Assembly: GCF_003667505.1 (NCBI RefSeq)
Contig: NZ_RCVJ01000163.1
Coordinates: 1 to 58,825 of the forward strand
Direction of reading: 5' to 3'
Source of the DNA: Micromonospora sp. BL4
GTDB taxonomy: Bacteria > Actinomycetota > Actinomycetes > Mycobacteriales > Micromonosporaceae
Length of the DNA: 58,825 bases
Part shown: piece after piece, positions 41,199 to 48,671 of the stretch
How positions within the stretch are numbered: the stretch's first letter is position 1
How the letters are laid out: each line of letters starts with the position of its first letter
Notes under the pieces: generated by a model
Seen by the model: the letters and a program-made list of their open reading frames with translations, nothing else
Databases searched by the model: none
What the model was told of the DNA's origin: nothing
Position numbers and translations under genes: made by a program

Positions 41199-41675
41199 AT
41201 GGACGACCACGACGACCAGCCCGCGCCCGACCCGACCATGACCCGCATCGTCGACGCCGTACAGCTCGGTCGATCAGGACAGCAGACACTGGCCCGCGAC
41301 ACCCTCACCGCGCTCTGGGACGAGATCGGCGGCGACGGCGACGCCTTCCACCGCTGCACTCTCGCGCACTATCTGGCCGACCTTCAGGAGAGCACCGAAG
41401 CTGAACTCAGCTGGGACGAGCGAGCACTGGCCGCCGTCGCCGACCTCACCGACGAACGCGCCCAGCAGTACCACCCCTCGATGCAGGTCCAGGGATTCCT
41501 GCCGTCGCTGCACCTCAACCTCGCCGACGACCACCGGCGCCTGGGCCACACCGCCCTGGCCCGGGAACACCTGGCACTGGCCGAGCGCTTCGTCGGGCGG
41601 TTGCCGGACGACCCGTACGGCGAGATGATCCGCGCCGGCATCCGCGGGGTCACCGAAGCCCTGGAGCAGGACTAG
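41199..41675 (+). CDS. TPR-like helical protein of unknown function
   Basis: 158 residues, starting MDDHDDQPAPDPTMTRIV at ATG 41199. Helical throughout; segments such as RDTLTALWDEIGG, HRCTLAHYLADL, LHLNLADDHRRLGHTALAREHLALAERF read as degenerate TPR units. Actinobacteria often have such short cytosolic TPR proteins of unknown role. Divergent from the S9 peptidase, 60 bases away. A 17-bp hairpin follows the stop codon. Confidence 0.72.
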   Translation: MDDHDDQPAPDPTMTRIVDAVQLGRSGQQTLARDTLTALWDEIGGDGDAFHRCTLAHYLADLQESTEAELSWDERALAAVADLTDERAQQYHPSMQVQGFLPSLHLNLADDHRRLGHTALAREHLALAERFVGRLPDDPYGEMIRAGIRGVTEALEQD

Positions 41676-41680
41676 GTCGT

Positions 41681-41727
41681 GGTGCGCAGCGTGCAGGCGC
41701 CCGTGGCGTACCTGCACGCTGCGCACC
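41681..41727 (+). terminator. Perfect 17-bp hairpin, terminator
   Basis: GGTGCGCAGCGTGCAGG (41681-41697) and its exact complement CCTGCACGCTGCGCACC (41711-41727) enclose a 13-base loop, 5 bases past the stop of the TPR-like gene. The strongest inverted repeat I noticed in the window. Confidence 0.8.
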
Positions 41728-41867
41728 GAACCGCTGGACGAGGTGTTCGACCGGCTCGATCGGCAACGCACCGCGCGGAGAACTTCTCAGCTCGGGTGGA
41801 AACGTTGTCGGTCAGAGCTACCGGAAGCGATGCCGCCCGTGCGCAAGCGGCAGGGGTCGCGCCCGTG
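41728..41867 (+). pseudogene. Possible gene remnant
   Basis: The frame that begins right after the hairpin reads EPLDEVFDRLDRQRT, then ARRTSQLGWKRC, ending with a Pro/Arg stretch and a stop. It has coding-like composition but no start codon or ribosome site, so it looks like the 3' end of a lost gene. Support is weak. Confidence 0.25.
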
Positions 41868-41894
41868 AATGTGCGGTCCCAGCCGCGGCTGGGA

Positions 41895-42872
41895 TCAACG
41901 CTCCAACAGGCGCATGGCGGCTTCGTCGTGGGTCTCGCCGACAGCAGGAGGAAGGTTGTTGAGCTTCTCGATCTGCTCGGCGGTCAGTTCGACGGCGTCG
42001 GCGGCAGTGTTCTCCTCGACGCGTGCCACGCGCTTGGTGCCGGGGATAGGGGCGATGTCGTCGCCCCGGGTCAACAGCCAGGCCAGGGCGATCTGCGCCG
42101 GGGTGGTACCCGCTTCGGCGGCGATGGCTTGGACCTCGTCTGCGAGACGCAGGTTGTGCTGGAGGTTCTCGCCGGTGAAGCGCGGGTTGTTCTTTCGCAG
42201 GTCGGTCTCGTCGAAGCCGCTGGTCGAGCGGATCTGCCCGGTGAGGAAGCCGCGTCCCAGAGGCGAGTAGGGCACGAAGCCGATGTTCAGCTCGCGCAGC
42301 AGAGGCAGCACCTGCGCCTCCGGAACCCGGGTCCACAGGGAGTACTCCGACTGGACGGCAGCGATGGGATGCACGGCGTGGGCACGGCGGATCGTCTCCG
42401 GCCCGGCCTCGGACAGGCCGATGTGGCGGACCTTGCCCTCGGTGATCAGTTCGGCCAGCGCCCCGATGGTGTCCTCAATCGGTGTGTTCGGGTCGACTCG
42501 ATGCTGGTAGTACAGGTCGATGTAGTCGGTGCCCAGCCGCTTGAGTGAGCCTTCGACGGCCGTGCGGATGTTGGCCGGGCTGCTGTCGAGTTGCCCTGCC
42601 CCGCCGTGCGCATGCGAGATCATGCCGAACTTCGTCGCCACCACGGCCTGGTCCCGGCGGCCCTTGAGCGCTTTGCCGAGGAGTTCCTCGTTGATGTACG
42701 GGCCGTACACCTCGGCGGTGTCCAGGAACGTGACGCCCAGCTCCAGGGCCCGGTGAATGGTGCGGATCGACTCGGCGTCGTCCGTGCCGGCTCCCGTGTA
42801 GGCGTAGGACATCGACACCAGGCCGAGACCGATACGGGAGACGTCCAGGTCCCCCAGCTTGATGTGCTTCAT
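41895..42872 (-). CDS. Aldo/keto reductase
   Basis: A 325-residue NADPH-dependent reductase starting MKHIKLGDLDVSRIGLG behind a GGAGAA ribosome site. Catalytic D51, Y56, K81 and H124 are in TFLDTAEVYGPY, ATKFG and YYQHRVDP. The cofactor region is PIPGTKRVARVEEN. It is close to the YakC/AKR13-type actinobacterial reductases. It runs in the same direction as the metallo-hydrolase at 42934, and both may answer to the MarR at 43937. Confidence 0.93.
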   Translation of the reverse strand: MKHIKLGDLDVSRIGLGLVSMSYAYTGAGTDDAESIRTIHRALELGVTFLDTAEVYGPYINEELLGKALKGRRDQAVVATKFGMISHAHGGAGQLDSSPANIRTAVEGSLKRLGTDYIDLYYQHRVDPNTPIEDTIGALAELITEGKVRHIGLSEAGPETIRRAHAVHPIAAVQSEYSLWTRVPEAQVLPLLRELNIGFVPYSPLGRGFLTGQIRSTSGFDETDLRKNNPRFTGENLQHNLRLADEVQAIAAEAGTTPAQIALAWLLTRGDDIAPIPGTKRVARVEENTAADAVELTAEQIEKLNNLPPAVGETHDEAAMRLLER

Positions 42873-42933
42873 TGCAGTTCTCCTTATCTCTGGCAGATTG
42901 GTACGACAGGGGCCGTACCACCGGGTGGAACGG

Positions 42934-43827
42934 TCAGGCGACGGGGATCCAGGTGAACCGGCCGTCGTTGCGGCGCTCGGCGCGTCCGAAGACCACGTCG
43001 GCGAAGTGGTTGCCGAAGCCGATGGTGTCGGGGCGGCTCAGCTCTTCGACCAGGCGGCGGCGGTACTCGGCGGCGTCGGCGGGGTCGTGGTCGATCCCGC
43101 AGCCCCATTCGGGGTGGGTGACCTGGATCGGCGCGTGCATCGCGTCGCCGAACGCGATCAGCCGCCGGTCACCGCCGGTGATGGTGTACGTGGCGTGGCC
43201 GACGGTGTGTCCGAGCGAGAACGAGACCCGTACGCCGGGGAAGATCTCCTCGCCGTCCTCGACCGTGCGAACGCGTGGTGCGAAGGCGGCCAGACGTTCC
43301 TCGGTCGCCCCGCCCGCGGCGGCCAGGTCGCGCCGCTCCCACTCGGGCGCCGCGATGAAGTGGGTGGCGTGCGCGAATGGCGGCGTGTCGGTGCCGGGCT
43401 CGTTGCTCCAGGCCCAGCCCAGGTGATCGAGGTGCAGGTGGGTGATGGCGACGGCCTCGATCTGGCTCGGCTCGCGGCCCAGCCGCCGCAGGCCGTCCAG
43501 CAGCTCGCCGCCGTAGATGCTTCCCAGCATCGGGTTGGCCGGGTCGTCGGGGTGGGACTCGGGTCCGAACCCGGTGTCGATGAGCAACGCCCGGTCACCC
43601 CGCTCGACCAGCAGCCCGCCGACGGCTGCGGGCAGGAAGCCCCCGTCGTCGAGATGATCGTGATTGGCCGACCAGTCCGCGTCGGTGGCGGCGGGCAGCC
43701 AGCCGCGTGGCTTGCACAGGGCCAGCCCGTCCGGGACGTAGGTGATCTTCAGTTCACCCAGGCGGAGCGAACGGACGCGCGGTGCGCTCGTCAGCCGTAC
43801 GCGGTCGAAATCGGTCGTTGTGGCCAT
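42934..43827 (-). CDS. Metallo-beta-lactamase-fold hydrolase
   Basis: 297 residues of the MBL superfamily. The metal site is HLHLDH followed by SLGHTVGHAT, FGDAMH and FGNH; the TGFGPESHPDDP loop resembles quorum-quenching lactonase-like or AttM-like enzymes, though this is not enough to name a substrate. No signal peptide. Divergent from a MarR gene across a short spacer with an operator-like repeat, and upstream of an aldo/keto reductase in the same orientation: a likely small regulon. Confidence 0.9.
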   Translation of the reverse strand: MATTTDFDRVRLTSAPRVRSLRLGELKITYVPDGLALCKPRGWLPAATDADWSANHDHLDDGGFLPAAVGGLLVERGDRALLIDTGFGPESHPDDPANPMLGSIYGGELLDGLRRLGREPSQIEAVAITHLHLDHLGWAWSNEPGTDTPPFAHATHFIAAPEWERRDLAAAGGATEERLAAFAPRVRTVEDGEEIFPGVRVSFSLGHTVGHATYTITGGDRRLIAFGDAMHAPIQVTHPEWGCGIDHDPADAAEYRRRLVEELSRPDTIGFGNHFADVVFGRAERRNDGRFTWIPVA

Positions 43828-43881
43828 ATTGCCCTACCTCGCGCTCGAAGAGGTGCCGCCAGGCGACGGCACCGAGCGAAA

Positions 43882-43910
43882 GTTACAGCTAGAACAGTTT
43901 CAGCTGCAAC
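43882..43910. promoter_or_regulatory. Candidate MarR operator
   Basis: GTTACAGCT (43882-43890), 11-base spacer, AGCTGCAAC (43902-43910): inverted arms with one mismatch, and a further GAGCTGCAG copy follows. It is between the divergent MBL and MarR genes. A -10-like TAGACT precedes the GTG at 43937 by six bases, hinting at a leaderless mRNA. Confidence 0.55.
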
Positions 43911-43936
43911 TATTCGAGCTGCAGTAGACTCATGCC

Positions 43937-44362
43937 GTGACCACCGAGCGCGAAACCCAACCCCAAGCCGACCGCCGGCTGTGCGGGCTGGTCAAAGAAC
44001 TGGCCAGTCAGATCGAAGCCCACCTTCGAGCCCGCACGGCCACCCTCGGTCTCACACCCTCACAGGGCACCGCGCTACGCGAGCTGACCCACCCCATGAC
44101 GCTGCGCGAACTCGCCGAACGGATGGGCTGTGAGGCCTCCAACATCACCTTCGTCGCCGATCGCCTCGAAGGGCAGGGCTACCTCGAACGCCATCCACAC
44201 CCCGACGACCGCCGCGCCAAGCAGCTCATCCTGACCTCCAAGGGCACCGAGCTCCGCGACCGCCTCCTCGAGCTGCTCTCCAAAGACTCCCCACTGGCCC
44301 CACTGGCCCCCGAAGAGCAGGACGTCCTGCAGCACCTCCTCAGCCGCGCCCTCATCCGCTGA
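43937..44362 (+). CDS. MarR-family transcriptional regulator
   Basis: A 141-residue winged-helix regulator from GTG 43937. The recognition helix is in TLRELAERMGCEASNITFVADRLE and the wing is HPHPDDRRAKQLILTSKG. One Cys (C125-like position absent; one in MGCEAS near the recognition helix and one at DRRLCG near the N-terminus) might allow thiol sensing, but this is speculative. Divergent from the MBL hydrolase, which with the aldo/keto reductase forms its likely target set. Confidence 0.9.
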   Translation: MTTERETQPQADRRLCGLVKELASQIEAHLRARTATLGLTPSQGTALRELTHPMTLRELAERMGCEASNITFVADRLEGQGYLERHPHPDDRRAKQLILTSKGTELRDRLLELLSKDSPLAPLAPEEQDVLQHLLSRALIR

Positions 44363-44404
44363 CCGCTCTGACGGGCCTGCACGGAGGCGTCCACAGCGGG
44401 TGAG

Positions 44405-45358
44405 TCAGGTCAGCGCCCGGATCGGGCTGCCGTCGAGGAAGGCGCCGATGTCGTCCACGGCGTCACGGAAGAACGTCGCGTAGTTCAGCTCGCTGACATA
44501 GCCGAGGTGCGGCGTGGCCAGCACGTTCGGCAGCGTACGGAACTCGTGGCCGGCGGGCAGCGGCTCCTCGTCGAACACGTCCAGCCCGGCCCCCGCGATC
44601 CGCCCCTCGCGCAGCGCGCTCGCCAGGGCGGACTGGTCGACGATCGCCGCCCGCGAGGTGTTGACCAGGTAGGCGGTGGGCTTCATCAGCGCGAGTTCCC
44701 GCCCGCCGACGAGCCCGCGCGTCCGGTCGCCGAGCACGAGGTGGACGGAGACGATGTCGGAGCCGACGAGCAGGGCGTCCAGGTCGGGGGCCAGCCGCGC
44801 GCCGCACTCCTCGGCCCGCTCGCGCGTCAGGTTGTGGCTCCAGGCCAGCACGTCCATGCCGAACGCCCGGCCGACCGCCGCCACCTGCGACCCGATCCTG
44901 CCCAGGCCGAGCAGCCCGAGGGTGCGTCCGTGCAGGTCGACGCCCAGGGTGTGCTGCCATGGACCGCTGGTGCGCAGCGCGGTCGCCTCAGGCACCAGGT
45001 GGCGGGCCAGGCCAAGGATCAGCGCCCACGTCAGCTCGACCGTCGAGGTCCAGCCGCCGCCCGTGCCGCACACCGTGACGCCGTGCGCCCGCGCCGCCTC
45101 CAGGTCGATGGCGGCGTTGCTCATGCCGGTGGTGACGAGCAGCCGCAGGTGGGGCAGCTGGTCGAACACCTCGGCGGAAAACGGCGTGCGCTCCCTCATG
45201 GCGACCACGATCTCGCAGTCTCGGATGGCCGCTACGAGCTCCTCAGTGCTCGTGAAGTGCTCGCGAAAGCTGGTGGCACGGACCTTGGACCAGTCCGCCA
45301 GCCCGAGTGCCACCCCCTGGTAGTCGTCCAGCAGGGCGCAGCGGAAATCAGTTGACAT
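44405..45358 (-). CDS. D-isomer-specific 2-hydroxyacid dehydrogenase
   Basis: A 317-residue NAD(P)-dependent dehydrogenase of the glyoxylate/hydroxypyruvate reductase type. It has the Rossmann motif GLLGLGRIGSQVA, the catalytic Arg in VNTSRAAIVD, the acid in DVFDEEPLP and the His in ATPHLGYVSE. The N-terminal YQGVALGLADWSKV block is common in the subgroup of plant/bacterial D-3-phosphoglycerate-like proteins with unknown substrate. It stands alone; its downstream neighbour is MarR 43937 in the opposite orientation. Confidence 0.92.
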   Translation of the reverse strand: MSTDFRCALLDDYQGVALGLADWSKVRATSFREHFTSTEELVAAIRDCEIVVAMRERTPFSAEVFDQLPHLRLLVTTGMSNAAIDLEAARAHGVTVCGTGGGWTSTVELTWALILGLARHLVPEATALRTSGPWQHTLGVDLHGRTLGLLGLGRIGSQVAAVGRAFGMDVLAWSHNLTRERAEECGARLAPDLDALLVGSDIVSVHLVLGDRTRGLVGGRELALMKPTAYLVNTSRAAIVDQSALASALREGRIAGAGLDVFDEEPLPAGHEFRTLPNVLATPHLGYVSELNYATFFRDAVDDIGAFLDGSPIRALT

Positions 45359-45635
45359 GCCGAACGACCGTACGCCTCCCGCTCCGGCTCATCGCTACTT
45401 CGGCGCTGGGTTCACGCTTGGGAGCAGGACGCCACATCCCCTGCACCGCGGGCCTCAACGTCGTCGAGTCGTGGAACCGGGCCAACAGCGTGCAACCGGC
45501 CCGATCTGGCCGATCTGCGCTCTCGTTGACGGCATGCCATTGGGGGAAGCGCGGATCTGCCGACGCGCCGGCGAGCTACTCGGCTCGCCAGCGCGTCGTG
45601 CGGGCTGACGCCCGCCGGCATGGTGCCGACAGGTG

Positions 45636-45962
45636 TTACTTCTTGTCCGTGTCGGTGTTCGTGCGGATGGACTCCTGATAGACGTCCGCGTAGGTGCGCG
45701 AGTCCTTGATGAGGTCGTCGCAGAAGGTGGCGACGTCGGTGCCGGTGACTTCCAGAACCCTCTTGCCAGCCGCGGCGCCCTCCTCGAAGAAGTCGACGAT
45801 CCCGGAGAGCAGGCGCCCGTCGGCCAGGTCGACCGGTCCGACCTTGAACAGGTACTTCTGCATCTCCTTGTAGACGATCTGGTAATCCGGCGGGAGGGTC
45901 TTGACCCGAGCCACGTGCGCCCGCCACTGCTTCTTGCCCTCGATGATGTCCTGGACTCCCAC
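45636..45962 (-). CDS. DUF1048 protein, second gene of the pair
   Basis: 108 residues from GTG 45962 (VGVQDIIEGKKQWRAHV); an ATG 33 bases upstream would add an overlap into the previous gene. The body (ARVKTLPPDYQIVYKEMQKYLFK, GIVDFFEEGAAAGKRVLEVTG, FCDDLIKD) matches DUF1048, small helical proteins always found beside PadR genes. It is the last gene of a three-gene operon. A role in binding or modulating the PadR protein is possible but unproven. Confidence 0.87.
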   Translation of the reverse strand: MGVQDIIEGKKQWRAHVARVKTLPPDYQIVYKEMQKYLFKVGPVDLADGRLLSGIVDFFEEGAAAGKRVLEVTGTDVATFCDDLIKDSRTYADVYQESIRTNTDTDKK

Positions 45963-45963
45963 G

Positions 45964-46320
45964 TCAGCCTCCCAGCCGGGCCAGTTTTCGTGCAACGGTC
46001 CTGTTCAACTGCTCGCGCCACCGGTCGCGATAGGTCCGGGCTCCCTCTCCGCCGGCCAACGCCGCGCAGAAGCCGTGGATGTCGTCGCCGAGCACCTCGT
46101 GGACGCTCTGCCCGTCCGCCGATGCTTCTTCGAGCAGCCCCAGGGCGGCGTCGAGGATCGGCATCAGGTTGCGACCGGTGAAGTCCCCGTACGGGAATAG
46201 ATGGCCCTTGATCTGTTGCCACGCCGCCTGGTAGTCGGCCGGCAATGCCTCCGCCCGGGCTTCGAACACCTTCCATTCCCTGGTGAGATCGCTGCCCGTG
46301 ATGGTCTCCCAGAAGCTCAT
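45964..46320 (-). CDS. DUF1048 protein, first gene of the pair
   Basis: 118 residues starting MSFWETITGSDLTREWK at ATG 46320. It shares the plan of the next gene: AEALPADYQAAWQQIKGHLFPYGDFTG and AALGLLEEASADGQSVHEVLGDDIHGFCAAL; the two are clear tandem paralogues. Its ATG overlaps the PadR stop codon (ATGA), so the operon is tightly coupled. The next DUF1048 gene begins 1 base after its stop codon. Confidence 0.88.
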   Translation of the reverse strand: MSFWETITGSDLTREWKVFEARAEALPADYQAAWQQIKGHLFPYGDFTGRNLMPILDAALGLLEEASADGQSVHEVLGDDIHGFCAALAGGEGARTYRDRWREQLNRTVARKLARLGG

Positions 46321-46643
46321 CTCGCCCCCTCCCTGAGCTTGTCGATGCGTGCTGAGACGTACTGCCATTTCGCCCAGAACCGTGCGAGTTCCTCGCGCCC
46401 GGCGTCGTTGAGCGAGTAGAACTTGCGCGGGGGTCCCACCTCGGATGGTCGTTTCGTCACCTGGACGAGTCCGTTGCGCTCCAGTCGCAGCAGGATGGTG
46501 TACACCGTCCCCTCGATGACGTCGACGAAGCCGAGCTCGTTCAACCGACGCGTGACGGCGTACCCGTAGGTCTCCTCGCCGCCGATGATTTCGAGCACGC
46601 AGCCCTCCAGCGTGCCCTTCAACATCTCCGTCAGATCCTCCAT
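46317..46643 (-). CDS. PadR-family transcriptional regulator
   Basis: A 108-residue PadR protein (subfamily with a long third helix). MEDLTEMLKGTLEGCVLEIIGG, YGYAVTRRLNELGF, IEGTVYTILLRLERNGLV and the wing PPRKFYSLNDAGRE are all present. It is the first gene of the PadR-DUF1048-DUF1048 operon, with a near-perfect palindrome upstream at 46707-46725, the likely autoregulatory site. Confidence 0.94.
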   Translation of the reverse strand: MEDLTEMLKGTLEGCVLEIIGGEETYGYAVTRRLNELGFVDVIEGTVYTILLRLERNGLVQVTKRPSEVGPPRKFYSLNDAGREELARFWAKWQYVSARIDKLREGAR

Positions 46644-46706
46644 GGCGACTCCTCTTCGGTCCCCCTGGTACCTCGTAGCACTGGGTACCGCTACAACGTA
46701 TCACCG

Positions 46707-46725
46707 ACTACCGGTATCCGGTAGT
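46707..46725. promoter_or_regulatory. Palindromic operator upstream of padR-DUF1048 operon
   Basis: ACTACCGG (46707-46714) TAT CCGGTAGT (46718-46725), perfect 8-bp arms, 64 bases before the padR start. The flanking sequence has more GGTAC/GTACC copies, so several sites may be bound. Confidence 0.7.
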
Positions 46726-46776
46726 ACCAAGTAGCGCCTCGAATCTCAGGACGTCACCGGAAACCACTGTTTGTAG

Positions 46777-46814
46777 GTAACCTTCTTGACTGACGGTCGT
46801 GGCGTAGCTAAGTT
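46777..46814 (+). promoter_or_regulatory. Promoter with overlapping operator-like motif, NagZ-like gene
   Basis: A -35 TTGACT (46786-46791), a 17-base spacer and a -10 TAAGTT (46809-46814) give a plausible housekeeping promoter about 27 bases before the start at 46841. GGTAACCTTCTTGA (46777-46790) overlaps the -35 and matches 10 of 14 positions of the motif at 219-232, so a repressor could block it. Confidence 0.55.
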
Positions 46815-46840
46815 TCAGTCACCCGGACTGAGAGGCGTCT

Positions 46841-48661
46841 ATGCAGACCCGACTCGTTACCGCGACCGCCTGGGTGGCAACCCTGGCCGTCACCCTCGCC
46901 CCGCTCCCCGCCCAGGCCTCCCCCGCACCGGCACACTCCCCGTCGGCCGAGCACGGCTGGGTCACCTCGACGCTGCGGCACATGAGCCTGGAGCAGAAGG
47001 TCGGCCAGCTCTTCTCCACCTACGTCTACGGCGGTGACGCCACCGAGCCCACGGCCGCCGACCGGGCCGCGAACCTCGCCGCGTTCGGTGTGGAGACACC
47101 GGCCGAGGTGATCCAGCGGTACCACCTCGGCGGCGTCTGCTACTTCTCCTGGTCGCACAACCTGGACAGTCCCCGCCAGATCGCCACCCTCTCCAACGGA
47201 CTCCAGCGCGCCGCCCTCGGCGACCGCGCGAAGGGCCGGGTGCCGCTGCTCATCTCCACCGACCAGGAGCAGGGCACCGTGCTGCGGATGCCCTCCCCCG
47301 CCGCCCAGTTCCCCGGGGCGATGGCGCTGGGGGCGGCACGCTCACCCGGTCTCGCCCGGACGGCGGCGGACGTCACCGGGCGCGAACTGCGGGCCGTCGG
47401 CATCCGCCAGCCGTACGCGCCGATCGCCGACGTCAACGTCAACGCGGGCAACCCGGTGATCGGCGTCCGGTCCTTCGGCGCCGACCCCCGTCTGGTGGCC
47501 GACCTCACCGCCGCCCAGGTCAGCGGCTTCCAGGACGACGCCCGGGTGACCGCCGTGGCGAAGCACTTCCCCGGGCACGGCGACACGGCCACCGACAGCC
47601 ACACCGGCCTCCCGGTGATCAACCACAGCCGCGCCGAGTGGGACCGGATCGACGCGCCGCCGTTCCGGCGGGCGATCAGGGCCGGCGTCGACTCGATCAT
47701 GACCGCGCACATCGTGATCCCCGCGCTCGACCCGTCCGGCGACCCGGCGACGCTGTCGCCCAGGATCCTCACCGGTGTGCTGCGCGGTGAACTCGGCTTC
47801 CGGGGCGTCATCGTCACCGACGCGTTGAACATGGCGGGCGTACGCGCGAAGTACGGCGACGAGCGGGTGCCCGTCCTGGCGCTCAAGGCCGGCGCCGACC
47901 AGCTCCTGATGCCGCCGGACCTCGCGCTGGCCCGGAACGCGGTGCTGCGGGCCGTCGCCACCGGCGAGCTCACCGAGCGCCGGATCGACGAGTCGGTCCG
48001 GCGCATCCTCGGCATGAAGTACCGCCAGGGACTGGCCCACTCACCGCTGGTCGACGTCGAACGTGCGGTCCGGACGGTCGGCGCGCCGGAGCATCTCGCC
48101 GCCGTCGCCCGGGTCACCGACCCGACGCTCACCGCCGTCCGCAACGACGCCGGCGTGCTACCTCTGCCCCGCGCCGACCGGTCGGTGCTGGTCACCGGCT
48201 GGGACAGCGCCGCCTTCGCTCCGGTCGCCACGGTCGCCGCCGGGTTCACGGCCCGTGGCGCCCGAGCCACCGCCCGACCGGCGACGCTGCCGTCGGACGC
48301 GGTGATCGCCGCGACGGCCGCCCAGGCCGCCGGGCACGACCTCACCGTCGTGCTGGTGAACAAGGCGTGGGACACGACCGTCTCCGATCCGCGCGCCACC
48401 CAGCAGCGCCTCGTCGCGGCGCTGGTCGGCACCGGCAAGCCGGTGGTCGTCGTCGCGGTCCGCGACCCGTACGACATCGCGTACCTGCCGGGCGTGACCA
48501 CCTACCTGGCGACCTACTCGTACACCCGGGCGGCGATGGACACGCTCGTCCGCGCGCTGCACGGCGAGCTGTCCCCGAGCGGGCGGCTGCCCGTCACGAT
48601 CCCCACGGCCGAGGGCGGGGGCTCCGTGCTCTATCCCTACGGCCACGGCCTGAGCTGGTAG
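46841..48661 (+). CDS. nagZ: Secreted beta-N-acetylglucosaminidase, NagZ-like (GH3)
   Basis: 606 residues. A Sec signal peptide (MQTRLVTATAW..., cleavage near AQAS) precedes a GH3 domain. The NagZ-specific loop KHFPGHGDTATDSH (241-254) contains the D252/H254 general acid-base pair, and the nucleophile is D327 in TDALNM. A second GH3 C-domain follows to the end. The enzyme removes terminal N-acetylglucosamine from muropeptides or chitin-like chains outside the cell. The next gene (NamZ-like) begins 10 bases after the stop codon, so they form an operon. Confidence 0.93.
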   Translation: MQTRLVTATAWVATLAVTLAPLPAQASPAPAHSPSAEHGWVTSTLRHMSLEQKVGQLFSTYVYGGDATEPTAADRAANLAAFGVETPAEVIQRYHLGGVCYFSWSHNLDSPRQIATLSNGLQRAALGDRAKGRVPLLISTDQEQGTVLRMPSPAAQFPGAMALGAARSPGLARTAADVTGRELRAVGIRQPYAPIADVNVNAGNPVIGVRSFGADPRLVADLTAAQVSGFQDDARVTAVAKHFPGHGDTATDSHTGLPVINHSRAEWDRIDAPPFRRAIRAGVDSIMTAHIVIPALDPSGDPATLSPRILTGVLRGELGFRGVIVTDALNMAGVRAKYGDERVPVLALKAGADQLLMPPDLALARNAVLRAVATGELTERRIDESVRRILGMKYRQGLAHSPLVDVERAVRTVGAPEHLAAVARVTDPTLTAVRNDAGVLPLPRADRSVLVTGWDSAAFAPVATVAAGFTARGARATARPATLPSDAVIAATAAQAAGHDLTVVLVNKAWDTTVSDPRATQQRLVAALVGTGKPVVVVAVRDPYDIAYLPGVTTYLATYSYTRAAMDTLVRALHGELSPSGRLPVTIPTAEGGGSVLYPYGHGLSW

Positions 48662-48671
48662 GAGGCAACCA

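Noticed and set aside
45359..45635. Gap between hydroxyacid dehydrogenase and DUF1048 gene
   Set aside because: Only weak frames with no ribosome site; nothing supported.
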